From the NCBI GenBank assembly GCA_944324835.1, contig CALUXV010000007.1, positions 1 through 52,429 of the forward strand: 52,429 bases of DNA, read 5' to 3'. Below the pieces are notes generated by a model. That model was not told where the DNA came from and made no database searches. It worked only from the letters and a program-made list of their open reading frames with translations. Below, in pieces: positions 1 to 8,440 of the stretch (position 1 is the stretch's first letter; every line of letters begins with the position of its first letter). The DNA comes from Candidatus Gastranaerophilales bacterium. GTDB lineage: Bacteria; Cyanobacteriota; Vampirovibrionia; Gastranaerophilales; Gastranaerophilaceae. A program made the position numbers and the translations under genes.

Positions 1-6
1 TGATAA

Positions 7-161
7 GTGAACAGTGATTAGTGAGGAGTGATTAGACGTTATAATCAAGTGGGCACACTGGTAAGAACCTGAAGGGGGAAATGGATTGTGAAAGCCACAA
101 TTCAGGTTTTCCCGCTTGATTAAAAATTCAGGTTGACAAATATTTTGATAATTAATTAAGT
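7..161. repeat. Nested palindromic repeat, copy 1
   Basis: This 155-bp unit recurs 181 bp later with five substitutions and no indels. It folds as a nested palindrome. The outer arm TAATCAAGTGGG (42-53) pairs with CCCGCTTGATTA (111-122) through one G-T wobble. The middle arm AACCTGAA (66-73) pairs with TTCAGGTT (101-108). The inner arm ATTGTG (85-90) pairs with CACAAT (96-101) around a 5-nt loop. The left flank is built of degenerate GTGATTA-like octamers. It has no coding potential or transposase. It could be a MITE-like or REP-like element, or a structured RNA. Confidence 0.8.
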
Positions 162-187
162 GACTGGGTGACTAAGTGATTAAGCGG

Positions 188-342
188 GTGAACAGTGATT
201 AGTGAGGAGTGAATAGACGTTATAATCAAGTGGCCACACTGGTAAGAACCTGAAGGGGTAAATGGATTGTGAAAGCTACAATTCAGGCTTTCCCGCTTGA
301 TTAAAAATTCAGGTTGACAAATATTTTGATAATTAATTAAGT
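188..342. repeat. Nested palindromic repeat, copy 2
   Basis: This is the second copy of the 155-bp unit, about 97% identical to copy 1. The five differences are T to A in the left flank, G to C at the end of the outer stem, G to T in the G-run, C to T in the inner stem (leaving a G-T wobble) and T to C in the middle stem (leaving one mismatch). The inner and outer stems therefore remain foldable. The 26-bp spacer between copies (162-187) contains further GTGACTA/GTGATTA octamers. Confidence 0.8.
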
Positions 343-360
343 CGTAGGGTAGCCTGCAGG

Positions 361-386
361 TTGTGGTAAATTAAAATTTACCACAA
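361..386. repeat. Perfect 12-bp inverted repeat
   Basis: TTGTGGTAAATT, two bases, then AATTTACCACAA form a perfect palindrome. A third arm TTTACCAC lies at 430-437 and is followed by CCTAC at 440-444, which pairs with GTAGG at 344-348. Alternative hairpins can therefore form across 344-444. It lies in non-coding DNA between the long repeat and the first gene. Function unknown; it may be part of the same repeat-rich island. Confidence 0.6.
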
Positions 387-547
387 CAAAAATGTTTCAA
401 TGAATTTAAATGATGCGGGAAATCCCAGATTTACCACATCCTACTTTTCTTCTTTCATAAAAATTTGTTAAATCAGGCTTTTATCAAAAAGATTGGTGTA
501 ATTTTGATGATAAGAATAAGATTAATAATCTAAATTTTGAATAATTT

Positions 548-574
548 GGTGGGCACGCTTATGCTTTGCCCACC
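548..574. repeat. Short palindromic repeat of the GGTGGGCA type
   Basis: GGTGGGCA (548-555) and TGCCCACC (567-574) are perfect inverted arms around an 11-nt loop. CTAC follows the right arm. From memory, palindromes of this GTAGGGTGGGC kind are scattered through unrelated bacterial genomes; I could not check this. The rest of 343-777 is AT-rich and without ORFs, and ends in the promoter of the first gene. Confidence 0.5.
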
Positions 575-730
575 CTACAACTTAAATTCAACGAAAGCCG
601 TATTCCTTATATTGTAAATATCACAATCTATAGCAACATTTCCGATGATTTTTACAACCTGATAAAAAAAGACTTAATTAAATTATGAATTAAACAGAGA
701 GACAAAAGGTCCCTAATAATAAAAAACAAT

Positions 731-759
731 TTGCCTCAATTTAATTATTATGCGATAAT
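731..759 (+). promoter_or_regulatory. Promoter of the 778 gene
   Basis: TTGCCT (731-736), a 17-bp spacer and GATAAT (754-759) form a good sigma-70-type promoter just upstream of the first gene. A Shine-Dalgarno-like GAGGTGA lies at 767-773, four bases before the ATG at 778. Confidence 0.55.
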
Positions 760-777
760 TAAACCCGAGGTGAGAAG

Positions 778-1260
778 ATGAATATTTTATTAGTTAAACA
801 AGCCGCTCTTTTTAGTGCTTTAATCGGTGGGATTATCGGAATTGTTACTTTAATTCCATATATTGGTTCAATTGCATTTATGGCATTAATTTTATTTTTG
901 TCAGCAATAGTTATTGTTTATTTCAAAAAGAATAATCTTATTGGTATAATTGATATGAGAGAAGGTGCAATACTTGGAGCCGTTGTTGGTTTTGCTTCTT
1001 TTATTGCATTCTCCATTGTTTATACTCCTCTTAGTATAATTATAGGTCTAATTACTGCAAAATTTTATATGGGAAGAGTTCTTTTACAATTTCTCACAAC
1101 TTTCGGCGGATTTTTTGTACTAATATCACTTTTGTTATTTATTGCATTTATATCTGCTCTTATGAATGCTTTTTCCGGCATTGTAACAGCATACGTTTAT
1201 GAACTGCTTTCCGGGCTAAAAAAAGCAGAAAATGAAAATATAGATTTTGAAATTAAATAA
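778..1260 (+). CDS. Hypothetical integral membrane protein
   Basis: This 160-residue, strongly hydrophobic protein has four or five likely membrane segments (about 10-30, 32-49, 62-95 and 108-140) and a charged cytosolic tail rich in Lys, Glu and Asn. I see no catalytic motif and do not recognise the family. The ATG has a good ribosome site (GAGGTGA) and a nearby promoter, so expression is plausible. mtnA follows almost directly, so the two are probably co-transcribed, but nothing in the protein links it to methionine salvage. Confidence 0.8.
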   Translation: MNILLVKQAALFSALIGGIIGIVTLIPYIGSIAFMALILFLSAIVIVYFKKNNLIGIIDMREGAILGAVVGFASFIAFSIVYTPLSIIIGLITAKFYMGRVLLQFLTTFGGFFVLISLLLFIAFISALMNAFSGIVTAYVYELLSGLKKAENENIDFEIK

Positions 1261-1271
1261 AGGTGAAAAAA

Positions 1272-2345
1272 GTGGAATTTAAATCAAAAATAAGAACAAT
1301 TCAATGGATTAACAATGTTTCAAGAATGGTTGATCAAACTAAATTTCCTGAAGAGTATGTATATGTAGATATCAAAACGGGACAGGAAATGTATGATGCA
1401 ATCAAAACTATGATTGTTAGAGGTGCTCCGGCTATAGGTATTGCAGGTGCACACGGTGTGGTATTATATGCACAAGAACTCCAAAAAGAGAATCTTTCTT
1501 TTGAAGAATTTAAAACAAAATTACTTGAAAAATCTAATTATCTGGCTTCATCCAGACCAACAGCCGTAAACCTTATGTGGGCGGTTGAACAGCAAAAAAA
1601 CTTAATTAAAAACAGCAATTCTGATATTGATGCTTTAATAAATGATTTAACAAATCAAGCAGTCAGAATGGAAAACGAAGATATTGAAATAAACAAAGCA
1701 ATCGGGCGATATGGTGCTGAAGTTGTACCTAAAGGGGCAACAATTCTTACCCATTGTAATGCGGGAGCTCTTGCGACAGTCGGATATGGAACAGCACTAG
1801 GAGTTGTACGTTCTGCATTCGCTAACGACAATACAATTCAAGTTTTTGCGGATGAAACAAGACCCAGACAACAAGGTGCTCGTATTACAACGCTAGAACT
1901 TACGATGGATGGTATTCCAACAACATTGATAACTGACGGTATGTGTTCATACTTTATGAAAAAAGGTATGATTGATATGGTTGTTGTAGGTGCAGACAGA
2001 ATTGCAGCAAATGGTGATACCGCAAATAAAATTGGAACTTATACCGTTGCAATTGCAGCAAAATATCATAATATTCCATTCTATATTGCAGCTCCTCTAT
2101 CTACAATTGACACTTCTATCAAATCAGGAACCGAGATTCCGATTGAAGAACGCTCTCATGATGAAGTTACACATATCAACGGAAAAACTATTTGTGCCGA
2201 AGGAGTAAATATTATTAATCCGGGATTTGATGTTACTCCACATGAACTTATTACAGGAATTATTACAGAAGTTGGAATATTAAGACCTGATTATAATTCA
2301 TCAATACAAGAGGCATTTGAAAAAAAATCTCCAATCTTCGTATAA
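1272..2345 (+). CDS. mtnA: S-methyl-5-thioribose-1-phosphate isomerase
   Basis: MtnA converts methylthioribose-1-phosphate to methylthioribulose-1-phosphate in the methionine salvage pathway (cytosol). The RGAPAIGIAGAHG motif lies near residue 50. The catalytic Cys is in THCNAGALATVGYG and the catalytic Asp in GADRIAANGD (Cys165 and Asp245 when numbered from the upstream GTG). I place the start at the GTG at 1272, because AGGTGA at 1261-1266 is well spaced for it. An in-frame GTG at 1263 overlaps that ribosome site and adds three residues. At about 357 residues the length is typical. No other salvage gene is in the window. The family also contains eIF2B-related ribose-1,5-bisphosphate isomerases, but the N-terminal region fits MtnA. 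Confidence 0.95.
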   Translation: MEFKSKIRTIQWINNVSRMVDQTKFPEEYVYVDIKTGQEMYDAIKTMIVRGAPAIGIAGAHGVVLYAQELQKENLSFEEFKTKLLEKSNYLASSRPTAVNLMWAVEQQKNLIKNSNSDIDALINDLTNQAVRMENEDIEINKAIGRYGAEVVPKGATILTHCNAGALATVGYGTALGVVRSAFANDNTIQVFADETRPRQQGARITTLELTMDGIPTTLITDGMCSYFMKKGMIDMVVVGADRIAANGDTANKIGTYTVAIAAKYHNIPFYIAAPLSTIDTSIKSGTEIPIEERSHDEVTHINGKTICAEGVNIINPGFDVTPHELITGIITEVGILRPDYNSSIQEAFEKKSPIFV

Positions 2346-2354
2346 AAAGAAACC

Positions 2355-2392
2355 CCCTTTAATATTAATTAAATAATTGATATTAAAAGAGG
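2355..2392 (+). other. Long AU-rich hairpin between mtnA and lptF
   Basis: CTTTAATATTAATT (2357-2370) pairs with AATTGATATTAAAAG (2375-2389) around a 4-nt loop, extended by C-G pairs with bulges. No T-tract follows, so a classical terminator is unlikely. It may protect the mtnA 3' end or be a leader structure for the next gene. Confidence 0.35.
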
Positions 2393-2505
2393 CTAGAGCG
2401 ATGAGGATTTACAAGTTTATATTAACCTGTTTTTGAGATATAACATTGTATATTGGGAGTAAAATTTGAAATAAAAAACTGTACAGAATAACTAGGAATA
2501 CGCAG

Positions 2506-3627
2506 ATGAAAGTACGCAAAAAACTATTAAATTTAAAATTGCTTGATAAGTATATCCTTAAACAAGTAATAGAAATGTTTATTATGGGAGTACTTGTATT
2601 CACCTCAATTATTTTTGCATCAGATACTTTTATCACTTTAATAAAACAAATTGCAAAGTATGGTATTCCTTTTAGAATTGCATTTATTTTAGTAATTTTA
2701 AGCCTGCCATCAGTTTTTGTAATGACAATACCAATGGGAATACTTTTATCTACAGTTATGACTCTTAACAAATTAAGTTTAGATTCAGAATTAACTGTTA
2801 TGAGGGCTTGCGGTATAGGATTTAACCGTATTGCAAAACCGGTATTTATATTTGCTATAATTATGGCCATCGTCAGTTTTACAATAAATGAAACGGTAGT
2901 TCCGGTTATGACGAAACAATCAAAAGATTTAGCACTATGGTCATTTTCACAAAAAAATGTACCGGACGGCAAACACAATTTTACATTTGAAGAAACAAGC
3001 GACAACGGCAGCTTAAAAAGATTATTCTACGTTGAATACTGTGAGAAAAAACGCCTGCATAATATAACCGTACTGGATATGTCCAAAAATGATACAATTC
3101 ACGTACTTCAAGCCAAAGAAGGCGGCACATCTCCTGACGGCTGGATATTTAACAACGGTATTGTATATACAATTGCTGATAGAGGAAAAGTTCTTAATTC
3201 GACGTTCTTTGGAGAATCTGTTGCACAATTTGGGGTTGACTTAAAAAAAGAAATGAATAAAAACCTTGCAAATGAACGGAATTTCATGCAGCTGGCAAAC
3301 TATCTTAAAGTTACCAAAGGAATTGAAGAAGATAAAAAACGAAGTTTACAGATTAATTTATATGATAAAATAGCACTCCCATTAACGACAATAGTTCTTG
3401 TATTAATAGGTATTCCTTTAGCTATTACACCTCCAAGAGTCCGCTATAACAGAGGTTTTTTATTCAGCATTTTGATAATATTTGCATATTATCTGATACG
3501 TGCATTATCAATCTCTTTTGGAGAAGCAGGAACTCTTCCGGCTTTTATTGCAGCATTTTTACCAAATATAGTACTAACAATAGCCGGTACCGCATTATAT
3601 TATAGAAAAGTATTTACAATAACATAA
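2506..3627 (+). CDS. LptF/LptG family LPS export permease
   Basis: This 373-residue YjgP/YjgQ-family protein would be the inner-membrane permease that, with LptB, extracts LPS and passes it to the periplasmic bridge. Membrane segments lie near residues 22-42, 55-85 and 100-125. A hydrophilic periplasmic domain (about 130-280) follows, then three C-terminal membrane segments (about 285-370), which is the family layout. The motif LLDKYILKQ at the start is typical. AGGA at 2494 precedes the ATG. Cyanobacteria, as I recall, carry one such permease rather than an F/G pair, so I do not choose between lptF and lptG. It fits the lpx genes at 44-47 kb. Confidence 0.9.
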   Translation: MKVRKKLLNLKLLDKYILKQVIEMFIMGVLVFTSIIFASDTFITLIKQIAKYGIPFRIAFILVILSLPSVFVMTIPMGILLSTVMTLNKLSLDSELTVMRACGIGFNRIAKPVFIFAIIMAIVSFTINETVVPVMTKQSKDLALWSFSQKNVPDGKHNFTFEETSDNGSLKRLFYVEYCEKKRLHNITVLDMSKNDTIHVLQAKEGGTSPDGWIFNNGIVYTIADRGKVLNSTFFGESVAQFGVDLKKEMNKNLANERNFMQLANYLKVTKGIEEDKKRSLQINLYDKIALPLTTIVLVLIGIPLAITPPRVRYNRGFLFSILIIFAYYLIRALSISFGEAGTLPAFIAAFLPNIVLTIAGTALYYRKVFTIT

Positions 3628-3640
3628 AATAAATTTAGAG

Positions 3641-4687
3641 TTATTTGTCAATTTCATATAGAATCTTTAAAAAAGTTTCATCACTTGTACCTGAAATTAA
3701 AGGTTTTGGAATAAATTTTTCTTTATATTTTTCTATTGCATATTGATCAGTCATACCTGATATATAATCTGTTACAAGGCGTTGAATTTTAGCCTCATCA
3801 TCAGTATGCTGTCTTAAAACATCTGAATAATATTCAAATAATGTTTTTATAATATGTCGTGCTTTTCCTTCTTCAGTTTTGGCAGGAGAATCTATATATA
3901 TATTGTCAAACATCCATTTTCTGAGTTTTGTCGTCATATTCCAACATTCTTCTTCCATTGAAACTACAGGTTTATCAATAGAATTGTTAATAACTGCTGA
4001 TATCATTTTGCTCAATCTGACAGATGGAATCGATGTAAAATACTCTTTGCAGTCATCCGGCAAGTCACTTTCAGCAATAATTCCGGCTCTGATTGAATCT
4101 TCAATATCATGGTTAATATATGCTATTTTATCAGCATATTGCACAATTTGGGCTTCCGGAGTTTTAGGCTTGAACCCCCAGGTATGCGTCAGAATACCAT
4201 CAATTGTTTCCTGACAGAGATTCATATCTTCAATAACTTCAACAACCCTGACACTTTGGATATTATGATGGAAACCGCCTTTAACAAGTTCATTTAATAC
4301 ACCTTCGCCGCAATGACCAAATGGAGTATGTCCCAAATCGTGCCCTAAAGAAATAGCTTCTACTAAATCCTCATTCAAATCTAATGCTCTGGCTATAGTT
4401 CTGCCGATTTGAGAAACTTCTAATGTATGTGTTAAACGGGTTCTAAAGTGGTCATCAAACGGAGCCAAAAACACCTGAGTCTTATGTTTTAAGCGTCTGA
4501 AAGATTTTGAATGTAAAATTCTGTCTCTATCTCGCTGAAAATCAGTTCTTAGTTCTGACTCTTTTTCTTCTCTTTTTCTACCTTTTGAAAATCGGCTTTT
4601 TGTAGCAAATTCACTTAGAGTATCAATTTCTCTCTGTTCTAATTTAAATTTAATTGTTTCAGTAGTTCTCATACCTTTATTATACAT
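3641..4687 (-). CDS. dgt: dGTPase-like HD-domain triphosphohydrolase
   Basis: This belongs to the deoxyguanosinetriphosphate triphosphohydrolase-like family, which removes triphosphate from dNTPs. The Dgt signature HSKSFRRLKHKTQVF lies at residues 59-73. Metal-binding HD-domain residues are His87 (RTRLTHTLE), His116-Asp117 (LGHDLGHTPFGH) and a later His-Asp (NHDIEDSI). At 348 residues it matches the shorter dGTPase-like proteins of many bacteria. The start is uncertain: the ATG at 4687 has no ribosome site, while the ATG at 4672 has AAAGG only one base upstream. A promoter-like TATAAT lies on top of the first ATG, which favours the later start. It is transcribed toward the convergent lptF/G gene. 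Confidence 0.92.
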   Translation of the reverse strand: MYNKGMRTTETIKFKLEQREIDTLSEFATKSRFSKGRKREEKESELRTDFQRDRDRILHSKSFRRLKHKTQVFLAPFDDHFRTRLTHTLEVSQIGRTIARALDLNEDLVEAISLGHDLGHTPFGHCGEGVLNELVKGGFHHNIQSVRVVEVIEDMNLCQETIDGILTHTWGFKPKTPEAQIVQYADKIAYINHDIEDSIRAGIIAESDLPDDCKEYFTSIPSVRLSKMISAVINNSIDKPVVSMEEECWNMTTKLRKWMFDNIYIDSPAKTEEGKARHIIKTLFEYYSDVLRQHTDDEAKIQRLVTDYISGMTDQYAIEKYKEKFIPKPLISGTSDETFLKILYEIDK

Positions 4688-4777
4688 AAAATATAATTAT
4701 TTCAACAGTTTGAAGAGTTCAAAAACCGCTTGAATATTGGTTTCGAATCTTAAACACTAGTCAAAATTTAAAAACCA

Positions 4778-4786
4778 TGCTATAAT
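4778..4786 (+). promoter_or_regulatory. Extended -10 promoter of rpsA
   Basis: TGCTATAAT is an extended -10 element 35 bp before the rpsA ATG. The -35 region is poor, as is usual for TGn-type promoters. The ribosome site is weak (AAGGGC about 12 bases before the ATG), as is common for S1 genes. Confidence 0.55.
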
Positions 4787-4820
4787 TAAGATATCTGTAA
4801 TATATAATAAGGGCATAAAG

Positions 4821-5894
4821 ATGGAAAAGACATACACAGATAAGGATTTCGAGTCTTTATTAGACAATTATGACTACAAGTTCAAAAAAGGCGATTTAGT
4901 CAAAGGAGTAGTTTTGGGTTATGAATCTGATACTGCACTTGTTGACATTGGTGCAAAAGCTGCAGCAATTGTTCCGGCTAAAGAAGCTTCTGTAGATTAT
5001 GACGCAAAAATTCAAGAAGTTCTTGAGAAAAACAAAGAATATGAATTTTTAATAATTTCCGACGTTGATGAAAATGGGCAATTTTGGCTTTCTAGAAAGA
5101 AAGTTGATTTAGTTTATTCTTGGAAAGAACTGGAAAAACTAAAAGAAGCAGACGAAGTAATAAGCGGCAAAATTGTTCAGGTTGTTAAAGGCGGATTACT
5201 TGTAGATATTGTTGGTATACGTGGTTTTGTTCCATCAAGCCAAATTCAAGAAAAAGAAACAAGATATTCTATCGGAGATAAGATTGAAGTTAAGATTTTG
5301 ACATTAGAAGAAGATCAAAATAATTTAGTCTTATCCAACAAAAAAGTATATAGTGACTCTATTGAATCCGCTAAAAAAGTTGTATTTAGTCAGGTCGAAG
5401 TTGGACAAATAGTCAAGGGAACCGTTGTCCGAATTGCCTCATTTGGGGCCTTTGTTGATATTGGCGGAGTAGATTGTTTATTGCCATTATCGCAAATATC
5501 CTGGAAATGGGTAGAACATCCAACAGATTTATTAAAAATAGGTGAAACAATTGAAGTTGCCATTTTTGATATTGATAAAGAAAAACAAAGAATTACATTA
5601 AGTCTGAAAAATGTAACAGAAGATCCTTGGGTCGGTGTCACTAATGAATTAAAAGAAGGTGACATACGGGAAGGAGAAGTTACAAGGCTGAAAAATTTTG
5701 GGGCTTTCGTTGAAGTTTATCCCGGAGTTGAAGCTTTATTACCGCATACTGAAGTTGTAGAATATCAAAATGCAAATAATACAATTTTAGAAGTTGGGAA
5801 TAAAATTAATGTCGTAATTATTAAGTTTAATCCGGAAGATAAACGTATTTCTCTTGGAATTCCTCCTAAAGAAGAAACTCAAGCTGACGAATAG
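4821..5894 (+). CDS. rpsA: 30S ribosomal protein S1
   Basis: S1 binds mRNA on the 30S subunit and helps initiation on weak ribosome sites. Four S1 OB-fold domains are visible at about residues 22-94, 110-174, 193-263 and 278-347. Domains 3 and 4 have the canonical FGAFVDIGG/FGAFVEVYPG pattern and look like the RNA-binding ones. At 357 residues with four domains it is shorter than the six-domain proteobacterial S1 and similar in size to cyanobacterial S1. It has its own promoter. Its last 29 bp overlap the 3' end of the convergent maf gene. Confidence 0.95.
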   Translation: MEKTYTDKDFESLLDNYDYKFKKGDLVKGVVLGYESDTALVDIGAKAAAIVPAKEASVDYDAKIQEVLEKNKEYEFLIISDVDENGQFWLSRKKVDLVYSWKELEKLKEADEVISGKIVQVVKGGLLVDIVGIRGFVPSSQIQEKETRYSIGDKIEVKILTLEEDQNNLVLSNKKVYSDSIESAKKVVFSQVEVGQIVKGTVVRIASFGAFVDIGGVDCLLPLSQISWKWVEHPTDLLKIGETIEVAIFDIDKEKQRITLSLKNVTEDPWVGVTNELKEGDIREGEVTRLKNFGAFVEVYPGVEALLPHTEVVEYQNANNTILEVGNKINVVIIKFNPEDKRISLGIPPKEETQADE

Positions 5895-6441
5895 CAGAAA
5901 TTACAGCATCAGAAGATAAACCTATTACATTTTCGGTATCTCCTCTGACTTGTTTTACAAAACCTTTAGGCAGTTCTTGAATACCGTATGCACCAGCTTT
6001 ATCAAAAGGCTTGTAATTATTTATATAATTATCTATCATTTTATCAGTCAGATGGTTAAATTCCACTTTGGTTACAGTTGATTTGAGTATATATTTTTTT
6101 GTTTCAAAATCAATAAGGCACAGACTGGTAACAACATCATGACTTTTCCCGCTTAAAGATTTTAAAGTCTTAAAGGCGTCATCATAATCAACCGGTTTTG
6201 TTAGAATAATATTATCTAAAACAACAACAGTATCTGCACTTAGTATAAAACATGGTTCTTTAACATTATTTATTGCACCAAGAGCTTTATTATAAGCAAG
6301 CGTTTCAATTTTTTCATAAGAAAAAACTTTATCATTTAATTCTTCTTTATAATCAGAATCTATGATAGAAAACTGAATACCGGCATGTTCCAGGATATAT
6401 TTTCTTCTTGGAGATTTTGATGCCAAAAATAACTTTTTCAT
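5866..6441 (-). CDS. maf: Maf-family nucleotide pyrophosphatase
   Basis: Maf/YhdE-type enzymes hydrolyse non-canonical or modified nucleoside triphosphates (m5UTP, dTTP and similar) to the monophosphate. The protein (191 aa) begins LFLASKSPRRKYILE, the family's SxSPRR signature at residues 8-13. Asp70 lies in LSADTVVVLD, the catalytic acid region. KAGAYGIQE near residue 150 is also typical. It is the last gene of a pth-TPR-maf block, 5 bp after the TPR gene. Its stop lies inside the rpsA 3' end. Confidence 0.93.
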   Translation of the reverse strand: MKKLFLASKSPRRKYILEHAGIQFSIIDSDYKEELNDKVFSYEKIETLAYNKALGAINNVKEPCFILSADTVVVLDNIILTKPVDYDDAFKTLKSLSGKSHDVVTSLCLIDFETKKYILKSTVTKVEFNHLTDKMIDNYINNYKPFDKAGAYGIQELPKGFVKQVRGDTENVIGLSSDAVISAIRQLEFLL

Positions 6442-6446
6442 AATTT

Positions 6447-7724
6447 TTAACCCATAGTTCCTCTAAAAAGTTTTTTAATAAAATCTAAAGGCGAAGACGG
6501 ATTATTTATTTTATCAACAATCCTGTTGTAATTTTCTTTGATAAATGAATTATTAGGATCAATTGCTTTTAGTTTATCCATATAGCTAACCATCTCATTG
6601 TAATCTCCAATTCGTTCTCTAAATTCTGCAAGCTTTTGAAGTGCTTTTTTACTATTTGGATTAAGATCAAGAAGTCTTTCATAAAATTCGATTGAATGAT
6701 TTTTATCCGTTGTATCTAATATATCCGCAATTGTTGTTACTAATTCAATATTTGTATTATCTAACTGGTATGCAATCATATATTCATTCATAGCAACATC
6801 TTTATCACCTTTTAGATTATTGAATTTTGCCCAATTTACGTGAGATGAAAACTCATCACCTTGTTTTTCATATATTAATGCTCGCATTTGATAGGTTACC
6901 GGAGAATTAGGTTCAAATTTTGCATATTCTTCAACTTCATCGAGTGCTTTCTGAAAATCATTAGTTTGAAAATAATACTGAGCAAGTAGTGAATGAAATT
7001 TTGCATTTTTTGTATACTTTGAACGTAAAGAATCCATTAATGAATAAGCTTCTTCATTTTTTCCCATATCCATCAAACAACGAATTTTTAAAAGTTCATC
7101 TTTAGTCAATTCTATTGCTTTTTGCGGGTCATCTGCTTTTATATATAGTTTAGCAAGTTCTTCATTAACAGAATCAAAACCTCTTTCTTTAGCTTTATTT
7201 AATGTGTCAATCGCACTTTCGACAAAACCGGTTCTTGAATATATATTTGCAAGATTAATAAACACATTTTCATAATCATAATGAGAATCAATAAGCTTTA
7301 AATATTCATCTATTGCCTGATTTTCTTTGTTTACACCATCAAATAAGGTTGCAAGAATATATCGTGCAGAATTTGCATCCTGTTCGTTATCAGCTTTTTC
7401 AACCGCTTTTTTATAATCATTTATCGCATGTTCAAATTGTTGCTGCAGAACATGTATTTCGCCTTTACAAACATAATACTTGTATCGGTTTGTTTCTGCA
7501 CAAATATCCATTAATTGTTCATAAGCCATTAAATTTTTTGAATCGAGTTTAACAATTTCTGTATAATACTGCTCGGCCTCATCTTTTCTATCCAATATTG
7601 ATGCAATATGGCCCAAACGCTCTAATATGTGAGTATTTTTAGGGTTATTTGAATACATTTTTTTGTATTCTTCATAAGCTAATTCGTATTGACCATTTTC
7701 TTCTAATTGTTCTGCTGTCGGCAT
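6447..7724 (-). CDS. TPR-repeat protein
   Basis: This 425-residue soluble protein is made almost entirely of tetratricopeptide repeats, about ten to eleven units of 34 residues. It has recurrent A-x-x-x-Y-x-x-x-L-x-x-x-P patterns (for example AEQYYTEIVKLDSKNL and ALDEVEEYAKFEPNSP). It has no signal peptide, membrane segment or enzymatic motif. TPR arrays are protein-binding scaffolds and the partner cannot be told from sequence. GAGGA lies 8 bases before the ATG. It sits between pth and maf with short gaps, so it is co-transcribed with housekeeping genes. Confidence 0.88.
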   Translation of the reverse strand: MPTAEQLEENGQYELAYEEYKKMYSNNPKNTHILERLGHIASILDRKDEAEQYYTEIVKLDSKNLMAYEQLMDICAETNRYKYYVCKGEIHVLQQQFEHAINDYKKAVEKADNEQDANSARYILATLFDGVNKENQAIDEYLKLIDSHYDYENVFINLANIYSRTGFVESAIDTLNKAKERGFDSVNEELAKLYIKADDPQKAIELTKDELLKIRCLMDMGKNEEAYSLMDSLRSKYTKNAKFHSLLAQYYFQTNDFQKALDEVEEYAKFEPNSPVTYQMRALIYEKQGDEFSSHVNWAKFNNLKGDKDVAMNEYMIAYQLDNTNIELVTTIADILDTTDKNHSIEFYERLLDLNPNSKKALQKLAEFRERIGDYNEMVSYMDKLKAIDPNNSFIKENYNRIVDKINNPSSPLDFIKKLFRGTMG

Positions 7725-7739
7725 ATATAAATCCTCATA

Positions 7740-8297
7740 TTAATTGTACTTATTCTGCGTTTTTTCTATTCCGTTTGCAAAGTAATATTCTATTGCTTCT
7801 GCGGAATTTTGTATAACTTTTTTTAAATCATCAAGTTGTTCTTGCCCGAAGTTTTGAAGAACAAATGCTTCAGATGGGATTCCCGGCTGCGGTCCTATTC
7901 CTATTTTTAATCTGGAAAACTTATTTGTTCCAAGGTGCTGAATAACAGATTTTATTCCGTTGTGTCCGCCATCCGAACCTGAACCTCTGAATCTTATTTT
8001 ACCTAAATCAAGGGACAAATCATCATAAACAACCAGAGTATTTTCTATATCAATTTTATAATAATCAATCACAGCTCTTATTGCTTCTCCTGAAAGGTTC
8101 ATATAAGTCGTTGGTTTAATAAGAATTGTATCTTCATTATTAATTTTAATTTTAGTAATCAAAGATTTAAGTTTTGAGTTTTCTTTAAATGATTCGTTTT
8201 GCTGCATGGCAATATAATCTATAACCATAAACCCCGCATTATGCCGTGTAAATGCGTATTTCGTTCCTACATTACCTAATCCGATTATAAGATTCAT
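7740..8297 (-). CDS. pth: Peptidyl-tRNA hydrolase
   Basis: Pth releases tRNA from peptidyl-tRNA dropped by the ribosome. The key residues map onto the E. coli enzyme with an offset of one: Asn9 (GLGNVG), catalytic His19 (TRHNAGF), Asn67 (YMNLSG), Asp92 (VVYDDLSLDLG) and Asn113 (GGHNGIKS). At 185 residues the length is standard. AGGATGG precedes the ATG. It is the first gene of the pth-TPR-maf block, divergent from the HTH gene at 8441. Confidence 0.97.
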   Translation of the reverse strand: MNLIIGLGNVGTKYAFTRHNAGFMVIDYIAMQQNESFKENSKLKSLITKIKINNEDTILIKPTTYMNLSGEAIRAVIDYYKIDIENTLVVYDDLSLDLGKIRFRGSGSDGGHNGIKSVIQHLGTNKFSRLKIGIGPQPGIPSEAFVLQNFGQEQLDDLKKVIQNSAEAIEYYFANGIEKTQNKYN

Positions 8298-8408
8298 TAT
8301 CCATCCTAACTTAATAAAATAATAAACTCTATATATAAAATTTTAAACCAAATAAAGATTACCGTGTTGATTATCCTATTTGTGCTTAACAAAAAGATAA
8401 AAATGACA

Positions 8409-8420
8409 AAAACTAGTTTT
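8409..8420. promoter_or_regulatory. Palindrome upstream of the HTH gene
   Basis: AAAACTAGTTTT is a perfect 12-bp palindrome 20 bp before the ATG of the HTH protein. It lies in the divergent region with pth. Its place makes it a candidate operator for autoregulation; this is inference only. Confidence 0.35.
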
Positions 8421-8440
8421 AGAAAAGAAAGGATAAAATT

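Noticed and set aside
7-342. CRISPR-like array at the left edge
   Set aside because: Only two copies of a 155-bp unit with a 26-bp repetitive spacer. CRISPR repeats are 23-50 bp with unique spacers, and no cas gene is present.
2409-3005. 198-aa antisense ORF over lptF/G
   Set aside because: It is the complementary shadow of a hydrophobic coding region with no ribosome site or known domain.
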